A stretch of DNA of 38,162 nucleotides from Robiginitomaculum sp. (GTDB lineage: Bacteria; Pseudomonadota; Alphaproteobacteria; Caulobacterales; Maricaulaceae), in assembly GCA_016763185.1 (NCBI GenBank), contig JAESUG010000053.1, forward strand, positions 1 through 38,162, in the 5' to 3' direction. The notes below the pieces were generated by a model that worked only from the letters and a program-made list of their open reading frames with translations, ran no database searches and had not been told where the DNA came from. This document shows, one piece after another, positions 24,095 to 33,511 of this stretch (positions are counted from its first letter, which is position 1; the number at the start of each line of letters is the position of its first letter). The translations under genes and the position numbers were made by a program.

Positions 24095-26334
24095 GATTTA
24101 CGGCGTTTCGAACGACGTTGGTCTTTGTGACGGGGACCTTTGTGCCGTGGACCTGCTCGCCCACGTCCACCGCTATGCTTTGGTTTGGCACCAGCTTCCG
24201 GCGAGGTTAGCATTTCAAATAGCAAACCACCGGTTACCGGTGTGGCTTCAACCAAGCGCACTTCAACCGCCAATCCCAACCGATACCGTCCGCCGGTATT
24301 TCGGCCAATGAGGGCATGGGCTTGTTCATCATGGTGGAAATACTCATTGCCCAAACTGCGTACCGGCACCAAGCCATCGGCGCCGGTTTCATCCAATGTC
24401 AAAAATAAACCAAAGCGCGTAACCCCGGAAATACGAGCGTGAAACACCGCACCGATTTTTTCGGCCAAATGAGCCGCAATATAGCGACTAGTGGCATCAC
24501 GCTCGGCGGCCATTGCTGCGCGTTCACTGGCTGTAATTTGTTCGGCAATGGATTTTAACTCGGCCTGTTCCGTATCCGTCGCCCCGTCATCACCCAGCCC
24601 ACAAGCCCGGATCAACGCCCGATGAATGGTAAGATCAGCATATCTTCGAATGGGTGAGGTGAAATGACCATATCGTTCCAAAGATAACCCAAAATGGCCA
24701 ATATTTCGGGTGTCATAAATCGCCCGCATTTGACTACGCAACACCACTTGGTTGATCATTTGCTCAAGGTCTGTGCCGGAAACTTTGCGCAATAGCTGAT
24801 TATAGCGTTCCGGTGTTGGCCGTTGGGCTTTGGCCCATTTCATGCTGACGGTGTTTAAAAAATCAGCCAAGGCATAAATCCGGCTTTGTTCGGGCACGTC
24901 ATGGACGCGATAGATCAACGGTTGTTGTTTTTGTTCCAAAGTCTCGGCAGCCGAGACATTGGCTTGGATCATACACTCTTCGATCAATTTATGGGCATCA
25001 AGGCGCTGTTTGCTGGTAATGGATAACACTTCACCGCTATCGCCAATCCGGATTTGGCGCTCGTCGGTTTCAATTTCCAACGGCGCACGGCGGGCACGGC
25101 CAATTTGTAATACGCCATAGGCCGCCCATAGGGGCCGCAGCAAGGTTTCCAATATCGGTGCCGTGATCTCATCGGGCTGGCCATCTATTGCCGCTTGTGC
25201 CTGTTCGTAAGTCACCCGTGCGTGCGAGCGCATCAGGCCGCGAACAAACCGGTGGCCCCTTCTGTGTCCCATGGCATCAAACACCATCCGCACTGCCATA
25301 CAGGCGCGATCTTCGTGCGGGCGGAGGCTACAAAGATCAGCCGACAATCGCTCTGGTAACATCGGCACCACCCGGTCGGGTAGGTAAATCGAATTGCCGC
25401 GTTTTCGGGCGCCGCGATCCAAGGGCGAACCGGATGGCACAAAATGGGCAACATCGGCGATCGCCACCCAAACCACCCAGCCGTCTTTGTTGGCCGGGTC
25501 CGTATCTGGGTGGGCATGTACCGCATCGTCAAAGTCACGGGCATCATGGGGGTCGATGGTGATCAATGGCAATTGGCGCAAATCCTCGCGGGCTTTGTCC
25601 AAAATTGGGGCGCTGGCCGTGTCGGCTTGCAGCTCTTCTTCGGCGCTAAAGCCGTCCTCAATGCCTTGTTCGGCTAGGGCCAACAAGCTGGCGGCTTTTG
25701 GGTTGTTGATGTTGCCGATACACTCAATTAATTTGGCTTGGGTTTCGCCGTTTTTACGATCCGTGGTCGGCTGAAAGCGAACCAAATCACCCTCGATGAC
25801 CAATTCGCTGTCTGCGCGGCGCAACCCGTAACTGGTACGGCTTTTTCGGCTAATGCTTTCAATGCGCCATTGGGTGCTGCTTTGGGGGGTGCGGCTTTTG
25901 GTGATCAAACCGAGCATAGCACTTTGTTCGGAGGCATCTAACTTGCGGATGACTTTGGCCAAGTACCCATCGGGACTTGTGCTGAGACGCACCAAAGCCT
26001 GATCGCCAACTCCGACACTGTTCGGGCCAGCATTACCTGCGACCAAGCGGATAACCGGGGTGTTTTCATTCTTGCCTTTGGGTCGGGCTAAAAGATCACC
26101 ATCCTCATCGCGGTTATAAAATTCAACCACCAATACCGGTGGCAATGAACCTGTGCTGCGAAACTTGCGCCGTTCGGTTTTTTCGATTTTTCCGTCGGCC
26201 AGTAACGATACCAACGCGTCTTTTAACTCGGTGCGCCGGTTTGATTTTAGGTTTAGGGTACGCGCAATTTGCTTGCGATCCATACCGTTTCTATGGGTGT
26301 CTAAAAGTTCAACAATCTGCTGGGTTAAAGTCAT
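24091..26334 (-). CDS. rnr: Ribonuclease R
   Basis: Processive 3'-to-5' exoribonuclease acting on structured RNA. The 747 residues show a winged-helix start (residues 1-60), cold-shock domains (about 65-230), and the RNB catalytic domain beginning DPHDARDFDDAV (261-272, magnesium-binding aspartates). Then come GAFHARISGVTRFGLFLTLDETGADGLVP, an S1 RNA-binding domain, and a basic Gly/Lys/Arg tail. All four catalytic aspartates appear present. It starts three bases after the topA stop and overlaps the Nudix gene, forming a topA-rnr-Nudix unit. Confidence 0.96.
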   Translation of the reverse strand: MTLTQQIVELLDTHRNGMDRKQIARTLNLKSNRRTELKDALVSLLADGKIEKTERRKFRSTGSLPPVLVVEFYNRDEDGDLLARPKGKNENTPVIRLVAGNAGPNSVGVGDQALVRLSTSPDGYLAKVIRKLDASEQSAMLGLITKSRTPQSSTQWRIESISRKSRTSYGLRRADSELVIEGDLVRFQPTTDRKNGETQAKLIECIGNINNPKAASLLALAEQGIEDGFSAEEELQADTASAPILDKAREDLRQLPLITIDPHDARDFDDAVHAHPDTDPANKDGWVVWVAIADVAHFVPSGSPLDRGARKRGNSIYLPDRVVPMLPERLSADLCSLRPHEDRACMAVRMVFDAMGHRRGHRFVRGLMRSHARVTYEQAQAAIDGQPDEITAPILETLLRPLWAAYGVLQIGRARRAPLEIETDERQIRIGDSGEVLSITSKQRLDAHKLIEECMIQANVSAAETLEQKQQPLIYRVHDVPEQSRIYALADFLNTVSMKWAKAQRPTPERYNQLLRKVSGTDLEQMINQVVLRSQMRAIYDTRNIGHFGLSLERYGHFTSPIRRYADLTIHRALIRACGLGDDGATDTEQAELKSIAEQITASERAAMAAERDATSRYIAAHLAEKIGAVFHARISGVTRFGLFLTLDETGADGLVPVRSLGNEYFHHDEQAHALIGRNTGGRYRLGLAVEVRLVEATPVTGGLLFEMLTSPEAGAKPKHSGGRGRAGPRHKGPRHKDQRRSKRRKS

Positions 26335-26337
26335 AGA

Positions 26338-28917
26338 TCATGTGGGCTTCTTGGTGACCGGTTTCTTCTTTGCCGTGGACTTTTTCTTCGCAGTAGGCTT
26401 CTTTTTTGCGGCAGGTTTTTTCTTTGCCGGTGCTTTTTTGGCTTTTGCGCTAATCCACTCTACGGCTTGCTCCACGGTTACCGTTTGCGGGTCTGTGCCA
26501 CGGGGCAAGGTCGCATTGGTTTTTTCATGTTTTACATATGGCCCATATCGCCCGTCCAAAACTTGCATTGGCTTGCCGGTTTCGGGGTGTTCGCCCAAAT
26601 CCTTTAACACCACAGCTCCGGCTCTGCCGCCTTTTTTGGCTCGTTTATCGGCGAGCAAATCAACGGCGCGGTTCAAGCCAACCTCGAACACATCTTCAAT
26701 ACTCGGCAAATTGGCATAGGTTTTTTCATGATGCACATACGGCCCATAGCGGCCAATGGCAGCGGTGATCATTTTGCCATCTTCAGGGTGGGGGCCAACC
26801 TCACGGGGCAGGTTCAACAGTTTTAGCGCCTGGGCCAGATCAACTTGATCCACTGGCCAGGATTTAGGAATACTACCGCGCTTTGGCTTATCCTCGGTGC
26901 CCAATTGTACATAGGGGCCAAAGCGTCCAGTTTTTAGGAAAACCTCCAAGCCCGTATCCGGATCAGTGCCCAAAGTTTCATCTTTGGCCACGGGCGCGTC
27001 ACCGTTTTCACCCTTATTGGAGAGCGGCTTGGTGAACTTACATTCAGGATAATTGCTACAGCCAATAAACGCACCATAGCGGCTAAGCTTTAGCCCAAGG
27101 CGACCATCATCACAGGACGGACATATCCGAGGGTCAGGCTCGCCATCGGCTTGTGGAAATAAATGCGGGCCTAAGGCTTCATCCAGTGCATCCAACACAT
27201 GGGTGACCCGAAGATCGGCGATATCAGCGATGGCCGCAGAGAAGTGATTCCAAAAATCGCCAAGTAGTTTTTTCCAATTTAGATCGCCACTGGCTACTTG
27301 GTCCAACTGGCTCTCCAGCTCGGCCGTAAAGTCATATTGCACATATCGGGCAAAAAAGTTTTCTAAAAACGCCACCACAACCCGGCCTTTATCATCAGGC
27401 ACGAAGCGCTTTTTCTCTAGGGTGACATAGTCGCGGTCCTGAAGGACTTGCAAAATTGAGGCATAGGTCGATGGTCGGCCAATGCCTAAGTTTTCCATCT
27501 CTTTGACCAAAGAGGCTTCGGTGAAACGCGGCGGTGGTTGGGTGAAATGCTGTTCGGCATTGATGTCGGAAATGATGGCGTTTTCACCAACACTTACTTT
27601 TGGCAATTGATTGTCGGTTTCGTTTTTTGCGTCATCGCGTCCTTCTTGATACAAAGTCAAAAAGCCGGGAAACAAGGTTACTGTTCCAACGGCCCGCAAA
27701 ATAGTTTTGTCATGGCCCAATTCTATGGTTGTGCGCTCTTGGCGGGCGCTTTGCATCTGGCTGGCCACGGCGCGGTTCCAAATGAGATGGTATAGTTTTT
27801 TCTCATCACCGCTTAAGTTCACGCTATCTGGATGGCGAAAGAACGAAGTGGGGCGCACGGCTTCGTGGCCCTCTTGGGTGTTCTTGGCTTTGGATTTATA
27901 AAAACGTGGTTTCTCTGGCACGTATTCAGCGCCAAATCGTTTATGGATAGCGGCGCGGGCTTCGTGCACAGCTTCGCCGACCATTTGGATAGAATCGGTT
28001 CGCATATACGTGATTAAGCCAACCGTTTCACCGCCAATGTTAATACCCTCGTACAAACGCTGGGCGGCGCGCATGGTTTGCGAGGCGGCAAAGCCTAATT
28101 TGCGCGAGGCTTCTTGTTGCATGGTCGAGGTGATAAATGGTGGTGATGGGTGGCGTTGGGTTGGTTTGGCTTCGACGCTGTTGACTGTGAAATTGCCAGT
28201 TTCGACGATTGTCTTGGCAGCCATCGCGCTGGCTTCATTGCCAAGGTCTAATTTATCAAGTTTTTTGCCCTCCAATACCACCAATTTGCTGTCAAAAGCG
28301 GCATGACTTGCAACTTTGACCCCGGCATCAATGCTCCAATATTCTTCGGAACGAAACTTTTCTATTTCCATCTCGCGTGAACAAATTAACCGCAATGCCA
28401 CCGATTGCACGCGGCCTGCCGAACGAGAGCCGGGCAATTTGCGCCATAATACCGGCGATAATGTAAAGCCAACCAGATAATCCAAAGCGCGGCGGGCCAA
28501 ATAGGCCTCGACCAGTTCCATGTCCACATCTCGTGGGTTTTGCATGGCTTCGGTTACCGCAGACTTGGTAATGGCATTAAACACCACACGGCTAACCGGT
28601 GTATCTTTCTTCAGAGCGCGTTTTTGTTTTAATGCTTCGAGTAAATGCCATGAAATAGCTTCGCCTTCACGATCCGGGTCAGTGGCCAAAATCAATGCCG
28701 AGGCCGTTTTGGTGGCATCAGCAATGGCTTTTAGATGCTTGGCGGACCGCGAGCCAACTTCCCAACTCATCGCAAAATCTTCGTCGGGGCGTACAGAGCC
28801 ATCCTTGGCTGGTAAGTCGCGGACATGGCCAAAACTGGCCAAGACGTGATACTCACTACCTAGATACTTATTGATGGTTTTCGCTTTGGCTGGACTTTCG
28901 ACAACGACCACTTTCAT
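26338..28917 (-). CDS. topA: DNA topoisomerase I with lysine-rich tail
   Basis: Type IA topoisomerase that relaxes negative supercoils. The 859 residues carry the Toprim residues E7 and D80-D82-E84 (ATDPDREGE), the active-site tyrosine Y304 in GLITYMRTDS, and a C-terminal part with one four-cysteine zinc finger (CPSC, CSNYPEC). Three topoisomerase C-terminal repeats containing GRFGPYV or GRYGPYV follow. The last 40 residues are a tail of (A/P/T)KKK units, encoded at about 26338-26450. The ATG has AGGA ten bases upstream. It is the first gene of the topA-rnr-Nudix unit. Confidence 0.97.
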   Translation of the reverse strand: MKVVVVESPAKAKTINKYLGSEYHVLASFGHVRDLPAKDGSVRPDEDFAMSWEVGSRSAKHLKAIADATKTASALILATDPDREGEAISWHLLEALKQKRALKKDTPVSRVVFNAITKSAVTEAMQNPRDVDMELVEAYLARRALDYLVGFTLSPVLWRKLPGSRSAGRVQSVALRLICSREMEIEKFRSEEYWSIDAGVKVASHAAFDSKLVVLEGKKLDKLDLGNEASAMAAKTIVETGNFTVNSVEAKPTQRHPSPPFITSTMQQEASRKLGFAASQTMRAAQRLYEGINIGGETVGLITYMRTDSIQMVGEAVHEARAAIHKRFGAEYVPEKPRFYKSKAKNTQEGHEAVRPTSFFRHPDSVNLSGDEKKLYHLIWNRAVASQMQSARQERTTIELGHDKTILRAVGTVTLFPGFLTLYQEGRDDAKNETDNQLPKVSVGENAIISDINAEQHFTQPPPRFTEASLVKEMENLGIGRPSTYASILQVLQDRDYVTLEKKRFVPDDKGRVVVAFLENFFARYVQYDFTAELESQLDQVASGDLNWKKLLGDFWNHFSAAIADIADLRVTHVLDALDEALGPHLFPQADGEPDPRICPSCDDGRLGLKLSRYGAFIGCSNYPECKFTKPLSNKGENGDAPVAKDETLGTDPDTGLEVFLKTGRFGPYVQLGTEDKPKRGSIPKSWPVDQVDLAQALKLLNLPREVGPHPEDGKMITAAIGRYGPYVHHEKTYANLPSIEDVFEVGLNRAVDLLADKRAKKGGRAGAVVLKDLGEHPETGKPMQVLDGRYGPYVKHEKTNATLPRGTDPQTVTVEQAVEWISAKAKKAPAKKKPAAKKKPTAKKKSTAKKKPVTKKPT

Positions 28918-28988
28918 GGAGTTTTCCTATTTTGCGTAGTGCTTTCCTCTAAGGCAAGCGCGCGAAACTGCAAGGGCTTATGAGCATT

Positions 28989-28994
28989 TGTCAA
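28989..28994 (-). promoter_or_regulatory. Possible -35 element of topA
   Basis: A perfect TTGACA on the minus strand, 72 bases before the topA ATG. The matching -10 position 17-18 bases on reads GCAGTT/CAGTTT, which is weak, though alphaproteobacterial -10 elements are often degenerate. Listed as a candidate only. Confidence 0.3.
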
Positions 28995-29010
28995 TGAAAA
29001 CTGTCTTGCG

Positions 29011-29041
29011 TTGATGAAAAAACTCGTTAAAAGGGTATAAT
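29011..29041 (+). promoter_or_regulatory. Likely promoter of the 68-residue gene
   Basis: A perfect -10 TATAAT at 29036-29041 is preceded by TTGATG at 29011-29016 with a 19-base spacer, slightly longer than ideal. It points at the small gene starting at 29070, giving a leader of about 20 bases. It is back to back with the topA control region. Confidence 0.5.
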
Positions 29042-29069
29042 TAGTAAAATGCACGGTGCGGGGATTATT

Positions 29070-29276
29070 ATGAGTAACAGACAAAACACTGAAACGGAAG
29101 ATGCAACAAATCAAAGCTTTCCGATGTTAACCCGTCAAGATGCCGCCGATTATCTAGCTGATATTTTACCGCAATTGGCAGTCATCGCGACTAGGTCTGG
29201 ATTGGTGGAGCTTGGTGAAATGGTTCGTTCGGCTTCGCGCCTTGCCAATAATGCAAAAGATATAGATAGCGATTAA
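29070..29276 (+). CDS. Small conserved-looking protein of unknown function
   Basis: A 68-residue soluble protein: a polar N-terminus (SNRQNTETEDATNQS), then a helical core (MLTRQDAADYLADILPQLAVIATRSGLVELGEMVRSASRLA) and an acidic end. The DAADYLAD...A...GL..L motif recalls short alphaproteobacterial proteins I have seen without a function. The ATG at 29070 has GGGGA six bases before it, and a good promoter lies upstream, so it is probably a real gene. It stands alone on the plus strand between topA and dprA and overlaps dprA by four bases at the 3' end. Confidence 0.7.
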   Translation: MSNRQNTETEDATNQSFPMLTRQDAADYLADILPQLAVIATRSGLVELGEMVRSASRLANNAKDIDSD

Positions 29277-30388
29277 ACGCTGGCAACCAACCCGCCGGGC
29301 AGGTTTTCTGCGAGGCCCGCCAATTCAAGCTCGACCAAGGCCGCCGCACAAACCGCCGCCGAAAAGCCACTGGCGCGGACCAATTCATCACGGTGAATGG
29401 GGCTTGGTGATAACAGGCTGATAATCAGCTCGCGGGCTTCATCGATTTCGGCTTCATCAATTTCGGCGATTGGATGTTTCGTGTATTCTTGCTCGCCATC
29501 AAACAAATGGGTGGGCCGGGTGTTTTGTAACCCGTCCAGCACATCCGCCGCGTTTTCAATCAGCTGTGCGCCATCACGGATTAAGCCATTGGCACCGCTG
29601 GCTCTGGGGTCAAGCGGCGAGCCGGGCGCGGCAAATACTTCGCGGTTTTGTTCCAATGCATAGCGGGCGGTTATCAGCGAGCCGGAACGTTTGGCAGCTT
29701 CGATGACAATCACCCCCAACGATAAGCCAGAAATAATCCGGTTGCGCCGGGGAAAATCGCGAGCCGTGGCGGGGTGGCCTAAGCTTCGTTCGCTCACCAA
29801 TGCGCCTTGTTCGATGATCATTTGCCGAAGCTGCGCGTGTTGCGGCGGGTAAACATGATCAACACCGCCAGCAACCACGGCAATGGTACCGGTGCTTAGC
29901 GCGCCACTATGGGCGGCCCCGTCAATACCACGGGCCAAGCCGGAGACCACGACCATATCCGCTTGTCCCAAATCATTGGCCAGCTCGCGGGCAAAGCGCA
30001 TGCCAATTGCCGAGGCATTGCGCGCGCCAACAATGGCGCAGCTGCTTCGTTGCAACAAGGAAACATCCCCCAACACCGAAAGCACCGGCGGCGGCGGGTC
30101 AATGGCGGTTAACAATGCCGGAAAATCAGGATCGCATGCCGCTAAGAACCGCCCGCCCAATTGCTGCAGTGCGTCCATCTCGCTCTCAATTTCGTCGCGT
30201 GTGGGGGTCGAGAGCGGCTTAATTCGTCCGCCGCGTCCGGCCAGTCGTGGAAGATCAGCCAAGGCGGCACTGGCATCGTCATAGCGCCGTAACAAATCGC
30301 GAAATGTCACCGGCCCGACACCACCCGTTCGACTGAGGCGCAACCAGTCGCGTAACTCGGCGTGCGAAAGGGTGTGGCGTTGGTTCAT
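29273..30388 (-). CDS. dprA: DprA, DNA-processing protein
   Basis: Protein that binds incoming single-stranded DNA during transformation and loads RecA. The 371 residues have an N-terminal SAM-like helical region (LRDWLRLSRTGGVGPVTFRDLL), the Rossmann-like domain with SCAIVGARNASAIGMRFARELA, VVVSGLARGIDGAAHSGAL, SERSLGHPATARDFPRRNRIISGLS and SGSLITARYALEQNREVFAAPG, and a C-terminal winged-helix domain. Length and motifs are normal. Its ATG overlaps the plsY stop by four bases. No other competence genes are in the window. Confidence 0.96.
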   Translation of the reverse strand: MNQRHTLSHAELRDWLRLSRTGGVGPVTFRDLLRRYDDASAALADLPRLAGRGGRIKPLSTPTRDEIESEMDALQQLGGRFLAACDPDFPALLTAIDPPPPVLSVLGDVSLLQRSSCAIVGARNASAIGMRFARELANDLGQADMVVVSGLARGIDGAAHSGALSTGTIAVVAGGVDHVYPPQHAQLRQMIIEQGALVSERSLGHPATARDFPRRNRIISGLSLGVIVIEAAKRSGSLITARYALEQNREVFAAPGSPLDPRASGANGLIRDGAQLIENAADVLDGLQNTRPTHLFDGEQEYTKHPIAEIDEAEIDEARELIISLLSPSPIHRDELVRASGFSAAVCAAALVELELAGLAENLPGGLVASV

Positions 30389-30990
30389 TTGCGGTCTTTG
30401 GAGCCGAACTTAGGCTCGGTTCCGGCCAGCAAACGCCGGATATTATCAATATGACGTATGGTAACAACCAAGGCCATCAACCCAGAAAACGCCGCCAAAT
30501 CCGGTCGGCCAATTGCCAGCGCCAAAGCCGGTGCGCCATTCACCGCGACCAAAGCTGCCAACGATGACATACGCAACGCCAATGCCGTCATCAACCAAAC
30601 GGCACCGACCAACAAGCCCAATGGCCAATGGGCGATGAGCAAACCACCAAAGAATGTGGCAACGCCTTTGCCGCCTTTGAACTTTAACCATACCGGATAG
30701 CAATGCCCAACCAATGCCGCCAATGCTGCGATGGAGGCCATCAACCAATTGCCATCGGGCACCACATACATCACCAACCCATAGGCCAAGGCTGCTTTGC
30801 CAGCATCGAGCAATAAAGTGGCCAAGGCAATGTCTTTGCGCCCGGTTCGTAACACATTGGTCGCCCCAATATTGCCAGAGCCAATGGCGCGAATATCGCC
30901 AAGGCCAAACCATCGGCTCAACAACACACCAAACGGTATCGAGCCTAACAGATAGCCACCAAGGGCAGCCAATATCCAAATCGCGGTCAT
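30385..30990 (-). CDS. plsY: PlsY, glycerol-3-phosphate acyltransferase
   Basis: Inner-membrane enzyme that transfers acyl groups from acyl-phosphate to glycerol-3-phosphate, the first step of phospholipid synthesis. The 201 residues contain the family motifs GSIPFGVLLSRW, GSGNIGATNVLRTGRK and KFKGGKGVATFFG in a multi-helix membrane protein. It overlaps the upstream pyrC-type gene by four bases and dprA by four bases, continuing a tightly coupled series pyrB-pyrC-plsY-dprA. Confidence 0.96.
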   Translation of the reverse strand: MTAIWILAALGGYLLGSIPFGVLLSRWFGLGDIRAIGSGNIGATNVLRTGRKDIALATLLLDAGKAALAYGLVMYVVPDGNWLMASIAALAALVGHCYPVWLKFKGGKGVATFFGGLLIAHWPLGLLVGAVWLMTALALRMSSLAALVAVNGAPALALAIGRPDLAAFSGLMALVVTIRHIDNIRRLLAGTEPKFGSKDRK

Positions 30991-32282
30991 TTACATCTTC
31001 CCTCACGGTCAAACACGACCGCGCCAGCAACCAAAGTCGCATGGGTTAGCCCTTGCATACGCCGTCCATCAAACGGTGTATTTTTGGACTTTGACAGAAG
31101 CTGGCCGGCATCGCAAACCCAAGGTTGCTCCAAATCGAACAAAATCAGATCGGCAGGGGCGTTTGCAGCGATGCGGCCTGCGGGCAAGTCGAGCAGATCC
31201 GCCGGGCCAGAGGTAAGTGCGCCGAGTACGACGGATAGCTCAGCATCACCGTGATGAACCAGCGACAAAGCACCGCTTAACAAAGTTTCCAAGCCACAAG
31301 CCCCAGCCGAACTTTCGGCAAAGGGTAAGCGTTTTTCCTCGGCAGGGCGTGGGTCATGGCCGGAGACAATCGCATCTATGGTGCCATCGCACAGCGCGGT
31401 AATTAGCCCTTGGCGGTCGCTTTCAGCGCGCAAAGGTGGCGATAATCTGGCAAAGGTTCGGTACTCGCCGACATCCAATTCGTTTAAGGTCAAATGATGT
31501 ACGGACACGGTGCAATAAATTTCCAAGCCTTTGGCTTTTGCGTCGCGAACCATTGCGATACCCGCAGCGCTGGAAACTTGATCGATCAGCAACCGCCCGC
31601 CGGTATATTCAGCCAAGGCAATATCGCGGGCAATGGCGATGGTCTCGGCGGCAATAGGTATGCCTTTTAACCCAAGGCGCGACGACAATTCACCGCTGTG
31701 CATAACCCCTCGTCCGGTCAAGCTCGCGTCTTCGGGCCGGCAGCTGACCAAGGCGTTAAATGCACCGGCATAGGAGAGGGCTTTGCCCATGATATCGGCA
31801 TTGGGTATGCCGGTATCCCCATTGGAGAACAGCACGGCACCGGCCTCGCTCATCAAACCGATCTCGGCGATTTGCTCACCGTGTAATCCTTGGGTTAAGG
31901 CCCCGGCGGGTAGGATGTTGACCAAAGATGTACCGCGCGACGAGCGTCTAATATATTCAACCAATGCGGCATCATCAATCACCGGCTGGGTGTCGGGCGC
32001 GATCACTATGGTCGTGACCCCACCAGCGGCTGCGGCATGGCCAGCGCTTTGCAGGGTTTCGCGGTGTTCAAAGCCCGGCTCGCCAGTTTTGACTTTGAGA
32101 TCAATCAGGCCGGGTGCCAAGATAAGGGCGGTAGCATCAATGATCTGGGCATGGCTTGGGTGCTCTATATCTGTGCCAACTTGTGCAATGACACCATCGG
32201 CCAGCAGCACATCCATAACCTCGTCCAAGCCGCTAGCCGGGTCAATGGTTCTGGCGTTTTGGATGAGGATCGGCTGGGTCAT
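30987..32282 (-). CDS. pyrC: Non-catalytic dihydroorotase-like subunit
   Basis: A 431-residue protein of the dihydroorotase fold, but the metal site is gone. The canonical DxHxHxREPG reads [10 protein letters not shown] (residues 61-70: both histidines are lysine and the arginine is glycine). The region of the third histidine reads LVSCRPED, the fourth reads IDQVSS, and the catalytic SDHAP reads SGHDP. Such PyrC-like proteins, known in Pseudomonas (pDHO, PyrC') and, as I recall, general in Alphaproteobacteria, associate with aspartate carbamoyltransferase and support its assembly instead of catalysing. It overlaps pyrB by four bases, fitting a stoichiometric complex. An active dihydroorotase must be encoded elsewhere. 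Confidence 0.92.
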   Translation of the reverse strand: MTQPILIQNARTIDPASGLDEVMDVLLADGVIAQVGTDIEHPSHAQIIDATALILAPGLIDLKVKTGEPGFEHRETLQSAGHAAAAGGVTTIVIAPDTQPVIDDAALVEYIRRSSRGTSLVNILPAGALTQGLHGEQIAEIGLMSEAGAVLFSNGDTGIPNADIMGKALSYAGAFNALVSCRPEDASLTGRGVMHSGELSSRLGLKGIPIAAETIAIARDIALAEYTGGRLLIDQVSSAAGIAMVRDAKAKGLEIYCTVSVHHLTLNELDVGEYRTFARLSPPLRAESDRQGLITALCDGTIDAIVSGHDPRPAEEKRLPFAESSAGACGLETLLSGALSLVHHGDAELSVVLGALTSGPADLLDLPAGRIAANAPADLILFDLEQPWVCDAGQLLSKSKNTPFDGRRMQGLTHATLVAGAVVFDREGRCK

Positions 32283-33232
32283 TTTGCCGCTTCCATTCGA
32301 GTGGTGGCTAACATATCGAGCACGGCCATGCGGACTGCGACACCCATTTCGACCTGTTTGGTGACCAAGCTAATGGCCGGATCATCGGCAACATCGCTAT
32401 CAATTTCCACGCCTCGGTTCATCGGGCCGGGGTGCATGACCAAGGCACCGGGATTGGCTTTGGCCAACCGGTTGCGGTCCAGCCCGTAAAACTTGAAATA
32501 CTCGCGGGTGGACGGGATGGCGGCTTGGTCCATGCGTTCCGATTGCAAACGAAGCACCATCACCACATCGCAACCGACCACCGCCTCGTCCATATTGTGA
32601 AATACGTCTGCGCCCCATCGGTCGGCATCGGAGGGCAACAAAGTTGGCGGTCCACACAAGCGCACTTCGGCGGCCAGTAAATTAAGCAAAGCGACATTCG
32701 AGCGCGCCACTCTTGAGTGCGTAATATCGCCACAAATGGCAATGCGTAACCCATCCAACGACCCGAGCGCCCGACGAATAGTCAACGCATCGAGCAAGGC
32801 TTGGGTCGGGTGTTCATGCTGGCCATCGCCGGCATTGACCACCGCGCAATCGACTTTTTGGCTCAGCAGTTCGGCCGCGCCTGATGCCGAGTGCCGCACC
32901 ACCAATAGGTCTGGATGCATGGCGTTTAAGGTAACGGCGGTATCAATAAGGGTTTCGCCTTTGGCCACGGACGAGGTGCCAAGCGCCATGTTAATCACAT
33001 CCATGCCCAACCGTTTGCCAGCGATTTCAAACGAGGATTGGGTGCGGGTGGATGGCTCAAAAAACAAATTAATCTGGGTTAAGCCGCGTAATTTATCGGA
33101 ATTTTTTTGGGTGCGCCGACTTTGCTCGACATAGTCATCGGCTAAATCGAGCAATGATTCTGCTTCTGGCCGGTTTAATCCAGCAATGCCCAAAAAATGC
33201 GGCTGTGCAAAACGGTAATCTTCAGTTGTCAT
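32279..33232 (-). CDS. pyrB: Aspartate carbamoyltransferase catalytic chain
   Basis: Second step of pyrimidine synthesis: carbamoyl phosphate plus aspartate gives carbamoyl aspartate. The 317 residues contain the phosphate-binding FFEPSTRT, the [12 protein letters not shown] substrate site, the SxxxR-type [12 protein letters not shown] and the C-terminal MVLRLQSER and MHPGPMNRG. All key residues appear intact. The ATG at 33232 begins the family-typical [24 protein letters not shown]. An in-frame TTG at 33295 would add 21 residues but looks unlikely. The first ~90 bases of the gene and 58 bases upstream of it are duplicated at 34624-34773. A 13-codon reading frame ends on the pyrB start (ATGA). 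Confidence 0.95.
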   Translation of the reverse strand: MTTEDYRFAQPHFLGIAGLNRPEAESLLDLADDYVEQSRRTQKNSDKLRGLTQINLFFEPSTRTQSSFEIAGKRLGMDVINMALGTSSVAKGETLIDTAVTLNAMHPDLLVVRHSASGAAELLSQKVDCAVVNAGDGQHEHPTQALLDALTIRRALGSLDGLRIAICGDITHSRVARSNVALLNLLAAEVRLCGPPTLLPSDADRWGADVFHNMDEAVVGCDVVMVLRLQSERMDQAAIPSTREYFKFYGLDRNRLAKANPGALVMHPGPMNRGVEIDSDVADDPAISLVTKQVEMGVAVRMAVLDMLATTRMEAAK

Positions 33233-33290
33233 CCAATGGCCCAGTGGTTTTCGGCTTGTAGCGCACTCATCAGGTTCGGGCAAGTCTAAG
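33141..33290 (+). repeat. Direct repeat, copy A (5' end of pyrB)
   Basis: 150 bases covering the start of pyrB and its immediate upstream region. They recur in the same orientation at 34624-34773 with 145 of 150 bases identical by hand alignment. The five differences are two near each end plus one inside. Similarity stops sharply at 33290 (the next bases are TGCAAATG here and GTTCGTCT in copy B). This copy is joined to the intact gene. Confidence 0.95.
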
Positions 33291-33511
33291 TGCAAATGTG
33301 GATTTGTTGGTTTTGTGCCCGTTCATCATTTTGACTTGCTCAGCAAGGGTAAGTTCATTGTGATCGTAAGATGCGTTGCGTAATTCAAAAAGAGGAAATG
33401 TCCCCAAAGATGAGGTAGGTTAGAACCTTAGATCCGAAGCACTGTCCGGTGCTGATTGTACAGTTGGAAATATTCATGGATTAGTATGCTTTATAAAATA
33501 GAAAATATCTT
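33291..33511. other. Unassigned 221-base region between repeat A and the acyltransferase gene
   Basis: No gene is recognised. It must now hold the pyrB promoter on the minus strand and the acyltransferase promoter on the plus strand. An AT-rich TATAAAAT at 33492-33499 just before the acyltransferase ATG could be a -10 element without an obvious -35. Two short hairpins are visible (CTTGC/GCAAG near 33342-33354, AGCAC/GTGCT near 33439-33454). A minus-strand open stretch ends near 33271 without a convincing start. Confidence 0.5.

Noticed and set aside
33233-33295. Upstream TTG start for pyrB adding 21 residues
   Set aside because: TTG is a weak start, no ribosome site precedes it, and the added residues do not resemble the family's N-terminus.
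33271-33409. Minus-strand open stretch ([20 protein letters not shown]) upstream of pyrB
   Set aside because: No credible start codon or ribosome site and no recognised family; possibly a gene remnant, but not supportable.
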